DNA of 64,000 nt, taken from positions 62,001 to 126,000 of the forward strand of contig NZ_KQ959507.1 of NCBI RefSeq assembly GCF_001552785.1, in the 5' to 3' direction. How positions within the stretch are numbered: the stretch's first letter is position 1; each line of letters opens with the position of its first letter. Under the pieces are notes generated by a model. That model was not told where the DNA came from. It ran no database searches and saw only the letters and a list, made by a program, of their open reading frames with translations. Below are positions 53,338-62,056 of the stretch, in pieces. The translations under genes were made by a program, and so were the position numbers. Source of the stretch: Atopobium deltae (GTDB lineage: Bacteria; Actinomycetota; Coriobacteriia; Coriobacteriales; Atopobiaceae).

Positions 53338-54666
53338 TTAGCTCATCGTATATTCGGGAATATCACCCGCAGGATCACTAAAGCTAGTAAGCTGCGCGGA
53401 GCGATTAAACTGCAGTTTTATCTCGTGCGTATCGGTGGAGGTCACCTGTGCATACTCACCACCAAGCTTTGACCAATCCCATTTCACGACCACACGGACG
53501 CTCACGGCGCCATCAGAGCCCGCGGCAACGCTTTCGATATGCACCACGCTTCGCGTAAGAACACCAATACGGGCATCAACGCCTTCGGGAAGTCTAATCC
53601 CTTGCTTGACAAAGGCCTGGTACACCTCTTGCTCTGATGCATCCTTGATGGACTTGCCACCAATCGTCATAGTGGGATCAGCATATTGTTTAAGCACAGA
53701 GCCACCCGTATAACCGCCTGCTTCAGGGTCGCCGCTGTAGACCGCGTTGACGATCTCTTTTGCATAGGCTTCGATCGTCTTGCCTAGGTTTTTCGTTACG
53801 GTCATGGTCACAACACTATCCTTGGTAACAACCGTGCCATAGGCGGGATCGGTCTTTACCACGATCCCCTCTTTTTGTCCCGCTGCGGGAATGACATAGC
53901 TGACCTTAATCTTCACCTCAAGCGCCTCAAGCGCCTTGGTGGCATCGGCCTCACTTAAGCTTACAAGATTGGGAATTTCGCGTTTCTTCGAAATGGTGAG
54001 GGCAATCTTCTTCTTAGAAGACGCAGGTGATCCCGCCTTAACTGAACTGTCTAGAACCAGATCGGGTGTACCATCGTCGGGTTTCTCGGCAAATTCCCAG
54101 GTCAAACCCTGCTCTTCAAGCAGCTTTGTTGCTTCATCTTTTGTTTTACCCACAACTTCAGGCATGATGCGCGGCTTAGAAACCACTAAGGTTATTGTGG
54201 TGCCTGGGATAATACGCGCCTGGGGTTTAGGATCCATCTCGAGGATAAGACCTTCGGGTTCATCGGCAAGCTTAGATGTTGTGCGCACTTTAAAGCCCGC
54301 GCGCTCGAGCTGCGGCTGTGCGCGCTCGATGCGCCAACCCACCACATCGGGAAGGGTTACACCGCCAACTACCTGCATGTGCCAAAGCACAAACACCACC
54401 AGTCCAACCGCAGCGATGCACAACAAAAGGGCAATATATTTGGCTTTTCCATCCCAAGGGTGCTTGCGTACAAGCGCAGCTGTCATGGTCTCGCCATCAT
54501 CAGCAAACTGACGGCTGCGGAAGCCACGACGCTGGGTCGCAAGCTTCTTAGCATTTGCTAAGGCGCTATTCGTGTCACAAATATTGGCAAGATTGTGTCC
54601 GCATTCAGGACAGCGAGCAGGAAGCATGCCGTCGGCAAGTTCGTATGAACAGTGGGGACAACGCAT
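53338..54666 (-). CDS. Zinc-ribbon, single-TM, PASTA-domain protein
   Basis: 442 residues. Residues 3-22 form a zinc ribbon (Cys3, Cys6, Cys19, Cys22). A basic cytoplasmic stretch and one TM segment at about 75-97 follow. Three PASTA repeats lie at about 103-295 (VTLPDVVGWRIERAQ, MPEVVGKTKDEATKLL, IPNLVSLSEADATKAL), then a ~145-residue unknown domain. PASTA repeats usually sit outside on PknB kinases or penicillin-binding proteins and bind peptidoglycan fragments. Here there is no kinase or transpeptidase part. Expected orientation is ribbon inside, PASTA outside. It follows leuS by 12 bp with AAGGAGG. Confidence 0.85.
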   Translation of the reverse strand: MRCPHCSYELADGMLPARCPECGHNLANICDTNSALANAKKLATQRRGFRSRQFADDGETMTAALVRKHPWDGKAKYIALLLCIAAVGLVVFVLWHMQVVGGVTLPDVVGWRIERAQPQLERAGFKVRTTSKLADEPEGLILEMDPKPQARIIPGTTITLVVSKPRIMPEVVGKTKDEATKLLEEQGLTWEFAEKPDDGTPDLVLDSSVKAGSPASSKKKIALTISKKREIPNLVSLSEADATKALEALEVKIKVSYVIPAAGQKEGIVVKTDPAYGTVVTKDSVVTMTVTKNLGKTIEAYAKEIVNAVYSGDPEAGGYTGGSVLKQYADPTMTIGGKSIKDASEQEVYQAFVKQGIRLPEGVDARIGVLTRSVVHIESVAAGSDGAVSVRVVVKWDWSKLGGEYAQVTSTDTHEIKLQFNRSAQLTSFSDPAGDIPEYTMS

Positions 54667-54678
54667 GCTTCCTCCTTG

Positions 54679-57252
54679 CTAACGAGCAACAAAATTCACG
54701 AGCTTATGAGGTACCACAATGACCTTGTTGACGGTCTTATCGGCAAGTTGGGTTGCAACCGCTGCAGCCGCCGCCTCTTTAAGCTCATCGTCGGTGGCAT
54801 CAGTTGCTACCGTAATGCGAGCGCGAAGCTTACCCATAATTTGCACGACAATTTCTTGCGTGTCGGCTTTGGTCTGAGACGCATCAAAGCTAGGCCAAGG
54901 TTCATGATATATCGACTCGGTAAAACCAAGCGCCTCATGATACAACTCTTCTGCCCAGTGGGGGCAAATTGGCGATAACATGGCAACAATATCGCGTGCA
55001 ACGAGCGCACACAACGCCGCATTGCGCGGGGCATCCTGCGTGGCAAGCAAATACTTGCTCGCAGCATTCACGAGTTCCATAATCGCCGAAATCGCAGTAT
55101 TAAACTGTGCGCGATCAAAGTCGTTAGTACAACGAATGCCCAGATCATGCAAGCTGCGATGCAGTTCAGCCTCGTCGGGCGTGCAGGAGCTGCGATCGAA
55201 GGTCGCACTAAAGTCGGCTTCGCGACTCAAGGTCCACACGACACGCCACGCGCGTTTAATAAAGCGATGGGCACCGCCAACGGCCTCTTCGTCCCAATCG
55301 AAGTCCTTCTCGGGAGGAGCGATAAACAAAATCGCTAAACGCATCGTATCGGCGCCGTACGGTTCAATAACACTGGAAGGCGGCACAACGTTGCCCTTCG
55401 ATTTGGACATGGTGTCGCCGTTGGCGTCTTTGACCATGCCCTGTGTCAACAGGTTAATGAAGGGCTCATCGATGTCGATAAAACCAAGGTCGCGCGCAAC
55501 TTTTGTCCAAAAACGCGAGTACAAAAGGTGCAGAATGGCATGCTCAATACCGCCGATATAATTATCGACACCCATCCAGTGATTAGCTCTTTGTTTGTCG
55601 TAGCAGGCCTTGTCATTGTGGGGATCGGTGTAGCGGATAAAATACCAGCTCGAGCAGGTAAAGGTATCCATGGTATCGGTCACGCGTTTAGCGGGTTTAT
55701 CGCAGCGAGGACAGATTGTTTCGTAAAACTCTTTGCATTGTGCAAGGGTTTGTCCAGCACCCAAATCGAGGTTTTCGGGCAACAGCACAGGCAAGTCAGA
55801 CTCAGGCACAGGAACATCGCCGCAGTCGTCGCAGACAATCATCGGGATGGGGTTACCCCAGTAGCGCTGACGAGAAATGAGCCAATCGCGCAGACGGAAT
55901 TGCACTTTTGAGCGGCCCTTGTGCTGCTCAGAAAGCCATGCGGTAATGGCGCGAGACGCTTCGGAGTGCTTGCCACCCACGAGGCCTGTAAATTGACCAG
56001 ATTGCACCAAATAGCCTTGGGCCTCCATGGCGCTACCCCAGTTTACGGTGGTGACTTTGATGTCCTTCTCGTCTTTGAGCTGGGTATACAAAGGATCATC
56101 ATTGGTGCAAATAATGGGGATAATGTCCAAATCGTAGCGTCGAGCAAAGTCAAAATCGCGCTGGTCACCGCAGGGAACACCCATGACGGCGCCCGTTCCG
56201 TAATCAAGCACGATATAGTTAGCAACCCAAATGGGGACACGACGACCGTTGACGGGATTTATGACATAGCGTCCCGTAAAGACGCCTTGCTTCTCCATAT
56301 GAGACGCTTGGCGATCAACGCTCGAGATCTTCTCGGTCTGAGCTTTGAGCTGGGCAAAATCTGCCTCATAAGCGGTGTTAGCCACAAGCTTTTGCGCAAG
56401 AGGGCTCTCGGGCGGAAGCGCCAAAAAGCTCACGCCAAAAATGGTGTCCGCGCGCGTGGTAAACACGCTAATGGTTTGATCGGTCGGGGTCTGTCCGTCT
56501 TGATTGAGCAGCGTAAAGTCAATTTCGGTACCTTCGGAGCGCCCGATCCAGTTACGCTGCTGTGCCTTGACGTTTTCGGGCCAGCCATCAAGCGTGTCGA
56601 GGTCGTCGAGCAACTCCTGCGCATAATCGGTGATCTTGAGGTACCACTGCGACAGATTGCGCTTTTGCGGAATCGTCTTACAGCGCCAACAGCGACCTTC
56701 AACGACCTGCTCATTTGCGAGCACCGTCTTACAGCTATCGCACCAGTTCACGGGTGAAGTAGCACGATATGCCAGACCCTTCTCCCACATCTTAATAAAC
56801 ATCCACTGACCCCAGCGATAGTAGGCGGGGTCACAGGTGTTAAATGTTCGATCATAGTCGTACGAGAAACCCATGCGGCGCATGGTAGCGGTAGCTTGGG
56901 CGATATTTTGGTAGGTCCACTTGGCGGCCTGGGTATGGTGCTTGATGGCGGCATTCTCGGCAGGAAGACCAAAGGCGTCAAAGCCTATGGGGTGCAAGAC
57001 ATTAAAGCCGCGCATATGCGCTTGACGTGCCATCGCATCGCCAATGGTGTAATTGCGTGCATGACCCATATGCAGATCACCCGAAGGATACGGGAACATC
57101 TCGAGCACATATTTTTTTGGCCGGTCCGAAGTGTCTGCAACACGAAAGGTCTTGTGCTGCGCCCAATACGTTTGCCAAGTTTGTTCAATCTGTTTTGCGT
57201 CATAGGTCGGCGCTTCAACCATTTGATTCGTTTGGCTTTGTGTATCTGCCAC
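54679..57252 (-). CDS. leuS: Leucyl-tRNA synthetase
   Basis: Charges tRNA-Leu. Class I motifs are [14 protein letters not shown] and the KMSKS form DTMSKSKGN, with a CP1 editing domain between and a zinc-like CDDCGD and CPRC pair. It has 857 residues from GTG 57252, which follows GGAAGGG. A TTG/ATG start further upstream has no such site. It lies 40 bp after guaB. Confidence 0.96.
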   Translation of the reverse strand: MADTQSQTNQMVEAPTYDAKQIEQTWQTYWAQHKTFRVADTSDRPKKYVLEMFPYPSGDLHMGHARNYTIGDAMARQAHMRGFNVLHPIGFDAFGLPAENAAIKHHTQAAKWTYQNIAQATATMRRMGFSYDYDRTFNTCDPAYYRWGQWMFIKMWEKGLAYRATSPVNWCDSCKTVLANEQVVEGRCWRCKTIPQKRNLSQWYLKITDYAQELLDDLDTLDGWPENVKAQQRNWIGRSEGTEIDFTLLNQDGQTPTDQTISVFTTRADTIFGVSFLALPPESPLAQKLVANTAYEADFAQLKAQTEKISSVDRQASHMEKQGVFTGRYVINPVNGRRVPIWVANYIVLDYGTGAVMGVPCGDQRDFDFARRYDLDIIPIICTNDDPLYTQLKDEKDIKVTTVNWGSAMEAQGYLVQSGQFTGLVGGKHSEASRAITAWLSEQHKGRSKVQFRLRDWLISRQRYWGNPIPMIVCDDCGDVPVPESDLPVLLPENLDLGAGQTLAQCKEFYETICPRCDKPAKRVTDTMDTFTCSSWYFIRYTDPHNDKACYDKQRANHWMGVDNYIGGIEHAILHLLYSRFWTKVARDLGFIDIDEPFINLLTQGMVKDANGDTMSKSKGNVVPPSSVIEPYGADTMRLAILFIAPPEKDFDWDEEAVGGAHRFIKRAWRVVWTLSREADFSATFDRSSCTPDEAELHRSLHDLGIRCTNDFDRAQFNTAISAIMELVNAASKYLLATQDAPRNAALCALVARDIVAMLSPICPHWAEELYHEALGFTESIYHEPWPSFDASQTKADTQEIVVQIMGKLRARITVATDATDDELKEAAAAAVATQLADKTVNKVIVVPHKLVNFVAR

Positions 57253-57292
57253 GTCTAACCCTTCCTTCAGCACCTTTGTGTACGTTTATACC

Positions 57293-58810
57293 TTACGAGC
57301 GGAAATTATTCTCGGAATTGCTCTCGCGCAAGACAACGTCGTGCGCGCCACCCTCGACGAGCGAGGTTGCCGAGACAAGTGTGATCTTTGCCTTGTCGCG
57401 CAGCTCAGGCAAGTCAAGAGCGCCGCAGTTGCACATGGTCGAGCGCACCTTCGTGAGCGAGCCTTCGACATTGTCTTTAAGAGGGCCTGCATACGGCACG
57501 TAGGAGTCAACACCTTCCACAAACGAAAGCTGCTTTTTGCTGCCACCGAGGTCGTAGCGCGCCCAGTTGCGAGCACGGGCACTTCCCTCGCCCCAGTACT
57601 CTTTCATGTAAGAACCATTAACGTTGACGCGGCGGGTGGGAGACTCATCGAAGCGAGCAAAGTAGCGGCCAAGCATCAAGAAGTCGGCACCCATGGCAAG
57701 GGCAAGCGTCATGTGGTAGTCGTAGACAATACCGCCGTCGGAGCACACAGGCACATACACGCCCGTCTCTTCAAAATACTCATCGCGAGCACGGCACACA
57801 TCAATCAGTGCTGAGGCCTGACCGCGACCGATGCCCTTTTGCTCGCGCGTAATGCAAATGGAACCACCGCCGATGCCAACCTTAATAAAGTCGGCACCGC
57901 AGTCCGCCAAATAGCGAAAACCGTCGGCGTCAACCACGTTACCAGCGCCGACCTTTACGGAGTTGCCATAGTGCTCGCGAATCCAGTCGAGGGTGAGTTT
58001 TTGCCACTCGGAATAGCCTTCAGAGGAGTCGATGCACAATACGTCAGCACCCGCCTCGACCAACAGTGGCACGCGCTCGGCGTAGTCGCGCGTATTAATA
58101 CCAGCGCCGACAATATAGCGTTTATGTTTGTCGAGAAGTTCATCGGGTCGCGCCTTGTGCGAATCGTAGTCTTTACGGAACACGAGTGAACACAGATTGC
58201 CCTTCTCGTCAACGATAGGAAGGGTGTTGATCTTGTTTTCCCAGATGATGTCGTTACAAACCTTCAGCGAGCTGTTTTGAGGCGCCGTTACACACTCGGA
58301 AGCGGGTGTCATAAACTCGTGAACGCGCAGTTCGCGATCGTCACGCGAAACACGATAGTCTCGACTGGTAACAATGCCGCAGAACTTGCCCGTTGCAGTG
58401 CCGTCCTCGGTCACGGGCATGGTGGTATGGCCCGTGCGCTCGCGCAAATCCAGCACGTCCTGCAGGGTCATGTCAGGTGTCAAAGTTGAATCGGACACGA
58501 CAAAGCCCGCCTTGTACGACTTCACCTCGCGAACCATCGAGGCTTCATCCTCGGGCGACTGAGAGCCGTAAATAAACGAAATGCCTCCTTGCTGAGCCAA
58601 GCTCACCGCCAAACGGGGGCCAGAAACTGCCTGCATAATGGCCGAAACCATGGGAATGTTCATCATAATGGAGGACTCTTCGCCGCGCTTAAACTTTACC
58701 AGCGGCGTCTTGAGAGACACATTCGCAGGTACATTTTGCGACGAGGAATAACCAGGAACCAGCAGATACTCAGAGAATGTATGGGACTCCCCTTCGAAAA
58801 ATGTAGCCAT
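57293..58810 (-). CDS. guaB: IMP dehydrogenase
   Basis: Oxidises IMP to XMP, the first step to GMP. The 505-residue barrel protein has an inserted CBS-domain pair (about 95-225), the catalytic cysteine loop [18 protein letters not shown] and the late [20 protein letters not shown]. The flap differs somewhat from the commonest GuaB ([12 protein letters not shown] in place of the usual sequence), resembling the larger IMPDH subgroup. ATG 58810 follows AAAGGAG. Confidence 0.93.
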   Translation of the reverse strand: MATFFEGESHTFSEYLLVPGYSSSQNVPANVSLKTPLVKFKRGEESSIMMNIPMVSAIMQAVSGPRLAVSLAQQGGISFIYGSQSPEDEASMVREVKSYKAGFVVSDSTLTPDMTLQDVLDLRERTGHTTMPVTEDGTATGKFCGIVTSRDYRVSRDDRELRVHEFMTPASECVTAPQNSSLKVCNDIIWENKINTLPIVDEKGNLCSLVFRKDYDSHKARPDELLDKHKRYIVGAGINTRDYAERVPLLVEAGADVLCIDSSEGYSEWQKLTLDWIREHYGNSVKVGAGNVVDADGFRYLADCGADFIKVGIGGGSICITREQKGIGRGQASALIDVCRARDEYFEETGVYVPVCSDGGIVYDYHMTLALAMGADFLMLGRYFARFDESPTRRVNVNGSYMKEYWGEGSARARNWARYDLGGSKKQLSFVEGVDSYVPYAGPLKDNVEGSLTKVRSTMCNCGALDLPELRDKAKITLVSATSLVEGGAHDVVLRESNSENNFRS

Positions 58811-58840
58811 AACAATCGCTCCTTTGTGTTCGTGTGCAAT

Positions 58841-58899
58841 GCTTGCGTGTAATGTTTGACCTTGCTTGACCTTGCTTGCGCGTAATGCCTGTAATGCCT
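58841..58899. repeat. Cluster of short direct repeats ahead of guaB
   Basis: A 10-mer TTGACCTTGC is repeated in tandem at 58856-58875. It is flanked by GCTTGCGTGTAATG (58841-58854) and GCTTGCGCGTAATG (58874-58887). Then GTAATGCCT is repeated in tandem at 58882-58899. All lie in the guaB leader. On the minus strand TACAAT (58938-58943) could be the -10 box. Confidence 0.7.
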
Positions 58900-58991
58900 A
58901 CCAGCCCCGCACTTATCGATGCAAGAGGTTGTGCATGATTGTAGCGCACTGGCAGGTTTTATGCTTGCCATGTATGCATATATCCTACTGT

Positions 58992-60314
58992 TTACGCGGT
59001 ATCCGAAGATGAACTTTGCCCAGCGCTGTTCACCACATCGTTAAACGAAACCGAAATTGTATGTTTGGTCGGTACCCACTCCACTTTTTTGAACAGAGCT
59101 GCCACATTAATAGGAATGTAGGTCATCATAAAGAAGGGGAAGGTAAACAGGTTCGTAAAAATTTTGTACTTCTTCGCAGCGTGAATATGCTTATACTCCA
59201 CAATCGTTGTCAATAATCCCAGAATAAACAGGACAAAGTACATCGAGACAAAGCTCATCACCAACGAGCCGCTTGCCAGTGCCAGCTCACTTGCGCTGAC
59301 CAAAAAGCCACCCGAAAGCTTACCAACAATCAAATATGAGGCGTTTACGAATACCGATAAGAGCGTCAAAATCATGCTCGGCGCAATGGTCATGAGCATG
59401 TCGTATGCACTAAATTTGCCACGCCCAACCCCGCGGAATAAATCGCGCCAGTACGAGAAAAACACCTGGTAAAAGCCCTTGGTCCAGCGCATGCGCTGGG
59501 TCCACGATGCTTGGAAGGTGACGGGTTGCTCGTCAAAAAATTCAGCTGGTGCATAGCCAATGCAAATATTGTTGGCTGCACAGAAAGTCGAAAATTGAAT
59601 GTCCTCGGTTAAGGTGTGAAAATCCCAGCCGTGCATCCCTTTAATAATTTGATTGGACACCATCCAGCCCGAACCCGAGATGGCACAACTGGTATGGCTT
59701 TGCATGCGAGCATTGTTCAAAAACTTCGCCTCACGCAAATACCAGGTAGCATAGCCAGCAGAAATCCAGTTCGAATCAAAGTTTTTGGAATTGCGATAGC
59801 TCGTCGCAGCTAAATAGCCCATGTCAAAGACTTGATTCATAATGGAAACGTAATCGGGCGACGCGATATTATCGGCATCAAAAATAAAGAACGCATCAAA
59901 GGCGTCGGGGCCGTACTCGTTTAAAATCCGATTGAAGCCATAATCCATAACCCAACTTTTGCCGCGCCGTGCCAAGTCATGGCGCTCATAGACCACCGCG
60001 CCTGCCTCAGCCGCTTTTTGCGCCGTCGCATCGGTGCAGGCATCAACCACGACAAAAGTTTCGATAAGTTCGGCGGGGTACTTTTGGTTCTTAATGGAGC
60101 GCACCAAATTGCCGATGACCTCTTCCTCGTTGTGCGCCGCAATAAAAAAGGCATATTTGTGCTGCTTTTTGGCAGGAGGAAGCTTGACATCGCCCTTGAT
60201 GAGTACCCGAATCAAAAACAAAAATTGATAGAGGTACGCAAAGGTATAAAAACAAAACATCAGAGCGTTGAAAAAGACTATTGGTGTAATGGCGGTATGA
60301 TTAAACTCGTACAC
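58992..60314 (-). CDS. Processive family 2 membrane glycosyltransferase
   Basis: 440 residues with one or two N-terminal TM segments, a GT-A domain and about four C-terminal TM segments. Processive motifs are present: DACTD, FDADN, TEDIQ and QRMRW (QxxRW). This layout is that of hyaluronan, cellulose and poly-N-acetylglucosamine synthases, which polymerise and export a chain. The product cannot be told. GTG 60314 is the start, with weak AAGATGGG upstream. It lies 15 bp after the pseudouridine synthase gene and ends with a Ser-rich tail. Confidence 0.85.
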   Translation of the reverse strand: MYEFNHTAITPIVFFNALMFCFYTFAYLYQFLFLIRVLIKGDVKLPPAKKQHKYAFFIAAHNEEEVIGNLVRSIKNQKYPAELIETFVVVDACTDATAQKAAEAGAVVYERHDLARRGKSWVMDYGFNRILNEYGPDAFDAFFIFDADNIASPDYVSIMNQVFDMGYLAATSYRNSKNFDSNWISAGYATWYLREAKFLNNARMQSHTSCAISGSGWMVSNQIIKGMHGWDFHTLTEDIQFSTFCAANNICIGYAPAEFFDEQPVTFQASWTQRMRWTKGFYQVFFSYWRDLFRGVGRGKFSAYDMLMTIAPSMILTLLSVFVNASYLIVGKLSGGFLVSASELALASGSLVMSFVSMYFVLFILGLLTTIVEYKHIHAAKKYKIFTNLFTFPFFMMTYIPINVAALFKKVEWVPTKHTISVSFNDVVNSAGQSSSSDTA

Positions 60315-60329
60315 GAAATTATCCCATCT

Positions 60330-61397
60330 TCACTCGTTGTGTGGCGCGTTTGGCGTCGCTGGCGATAAGATCTGTGGAATGATCTCGTCCCCCGCAGCAG
60401 TTCTCCCCAGTGAACGCGATTGTATAGATTGTAAACAAGCTAACAGGTCAGCGGGCAAGCAATCACGAATCTGCACGAGCTCTCCCAAAACGGGATGCGT
60501 AAACGCAATGCGCCATGAATGCAAAAATTGTCTCGTTAACCCAAGGTTTCGCGACACCACGCGGCTTCCGTACAAGGGATCTCCCACCAGCTGATGCCCA
60601 ATGTGGCGCATGTGCACGCGAATTTGATGCGTACGCCCTGTATACAGATGGCATTCAAGTAGAGAATAGCCTTCGTCCTTTGGCGTTGCCTCGAAGCGCT
60701 CAAGGCAGCGGTAGGTTGTGATCGCCTCGCGGGCGCCAGGCGCATCCGAAACGGTCATCGTCAAGCGATTGCGTGTAGAACGGGCAATACCCGTTTGAAT
60801 AGTGCCTTCGTCTTGCGACACACAGCCCTGTACCAGCGTAATGTAGCGTCGATCCAAGGTACGCAAGCGAATCAAATCCTGCAGTGCTTTTTGCGTGGCG
60901 TCGTCCTTGGCGGCCATCATCAAGCCCGAGGTATCCATATCGAGGCGATGCACAATACCAGGACGATCCTCCCCTTGCAACAGGCCAAGGTGTCCATAGC
61001 CGCAATGAGCTACAAGCGCGTTTGCAAGCGTATCGTCAACATGCCCTGGACTGGGATGACACACCAGTCCTATCTGCTTCGATAAGACCAACAGGTACTG
61101 ATCCTCAAAACGAATATCGAGTGGAATGTACGTGTTAGGACGAAGTAAACCACTTTGCGCAAGGTCATAGGCAGGCGTTGGCGCTTCATAACTGACGCAG
61201 ATGCGATCGCCCAGCATGACGCGCTCCGACTTGTTGGTCGCAAGCGTGCCATTAATGGTGACGCTTCCTGCTTCAATAAGCTTGACGCAGGCAGAGCGCG
61301 AGGCAAAGTCACCCGCCTGTACCATGAAAGCATCAAGGCGCAAGCCGCAAGTTTGCGGATCGACGAGAAAATCAAGAAGCTTGAGTATCGCACCCAC
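60330..61397 (-). CDS. RluA/RluD-family pseudouridine synthase
   Basis: Makes pseudouridine in large-subunit rRNA. An S4 domain near residues 18-70 is followed by the catalytic HRLDMDTSGLMM and YTGRTHQIRVHM motifs. It has 355 residues from GTG 61397, directly after the lspA stop. The lspA-rluD order is common. RluD is the likely type, though the exact target uridines are not shown. Confidence 0.92.
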   Translation of the reverse strand: MGAILKLLDFLVDPQTCGLRLDAFMVQAGDFASRSACVKLIEAGSVTINGTLATNKSERVMLGDRICVSYEAPTPAYDLAQSGLLRPNTYIPLDIRFEDQYLLVLSKQIGLVCHPSPGHVDDTLANALVAHCGYGHLGLLQGEDRPGIVHRLDMDTSGLMMAAKDDATQKALQDLIRLRTLDRRYITLVQGCVSQDEGTIQTGIARSTRNRLTMTVSDAPGAREAITTYRCLERFEATPKDEGYSLLECHLYTGRTHQIRVHMRHIGHQLVGDPLYGSRVVSRNLGLTRQFLHSWRIAFTHPVLGELVQIRDCLPADLLACLQSIQSRSLGRTAAGDEIIPQILSPATPNAPHNE

Positions 61398-61943
61398 CTA
61401 CTTTGTTGTGCGATCACAGCGCTGATCGTCGCGTCGATCGTAGCGCCATATCAAGATGAAAGCCACAAAAATACCCAAGCTAATGGCAATATCGGCCACA
61501 TTAAAAATGGGAAACTTTATAAACTCGGTGGCAAAAAAGTCCGTCACACTGCCACGAACGAGCCGGTCAATAAGATTGCCAGCTCCACCGCCGCAAATAA
61601 CACCAAGACTAACCACGATCGAAAGCGGAAGATTCTTATCATTGATAACCCACAGATAGGCACAAAAGATAATACCCATCGCAGTTGCAATAAAAAGCCA
61701 AGTGGCACCCTGCCCGATGCTAAACGCCGCACCGGTATTCTCGACAAGCGATAGACGAAGCACGCCGGGGATCAGCGGCAGATCTCCCCGTACTAACACG
61801 AGGCGCATCCACGCTTTACTCACCTGGTCAAGCACCACCACAAGCAGGGCTATGGCGCTCAAAAGAGCAATCCGTGCACCCAGCGTAATGCCTGCGGTGG
61901 CCTTTTTGCTTCTCAGCTTTTCTTTGAAGGATGCCTTGGTCAT
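61398..61943 (-). CDS. lspA: Lipoprotein signal peptidase
   Basis: Aspartic membrane protease that removes lipoprotein signal peptides. It has four TM segments and the catalytic aspartates in GNLIDRL and FNVADIAIS. It has 181 residues from ATG 61943 (TKASFKEKLRSKK). A GTG at 61973 falls in the repeat array. No clear ribosome site precedes either start. Confidence 0.94.
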   Translation of the reverse strand: MTKASFKEKLRSKKATAGITLGARIALLSAIALLVVVLDQVSKAWMRLVLVRGDLPLIPGVLRLSLVENTGAAFSIGQGATWLFIATAMGIIFCAYLWVINDKNLPLSIVVSLGVICGGGAGNLIDRLVRGSVTDFFATEFIKFPIFNVADIAISLGIFVAFILIWRYDRRDDQRCDRTTK

Positions 61944-61944
61944 G

Positions 61945-62056
61945 GTTGCTACTCGCTTTTGGTCGTTGCTCACTTTGGTTGTTGCTCGCTTTGGTCGCTG
62001 CTCGCTTTGGTCGCTGCTCGCTGTTGTCGATGCGCTCGGTCGTTACTCGCTTTTGA
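61945..62056. repeat. 16-bp tandem repeat between ileS and lspA
   Basis: About seven degenerate copies of a unit near TCGCTGCTCGCTTTGG, the two central ones most alike. The outer copies make up the last codons of ileS and the bases just before lspA. The period is not a multiple of three, so it is not a coding repeat. Confidence 0.85.

Noticed and set aside
61945-62056. CRISPR array
   Set aside because: The 16-bp units follow one another directly with no spacers and no cas genes nearby.
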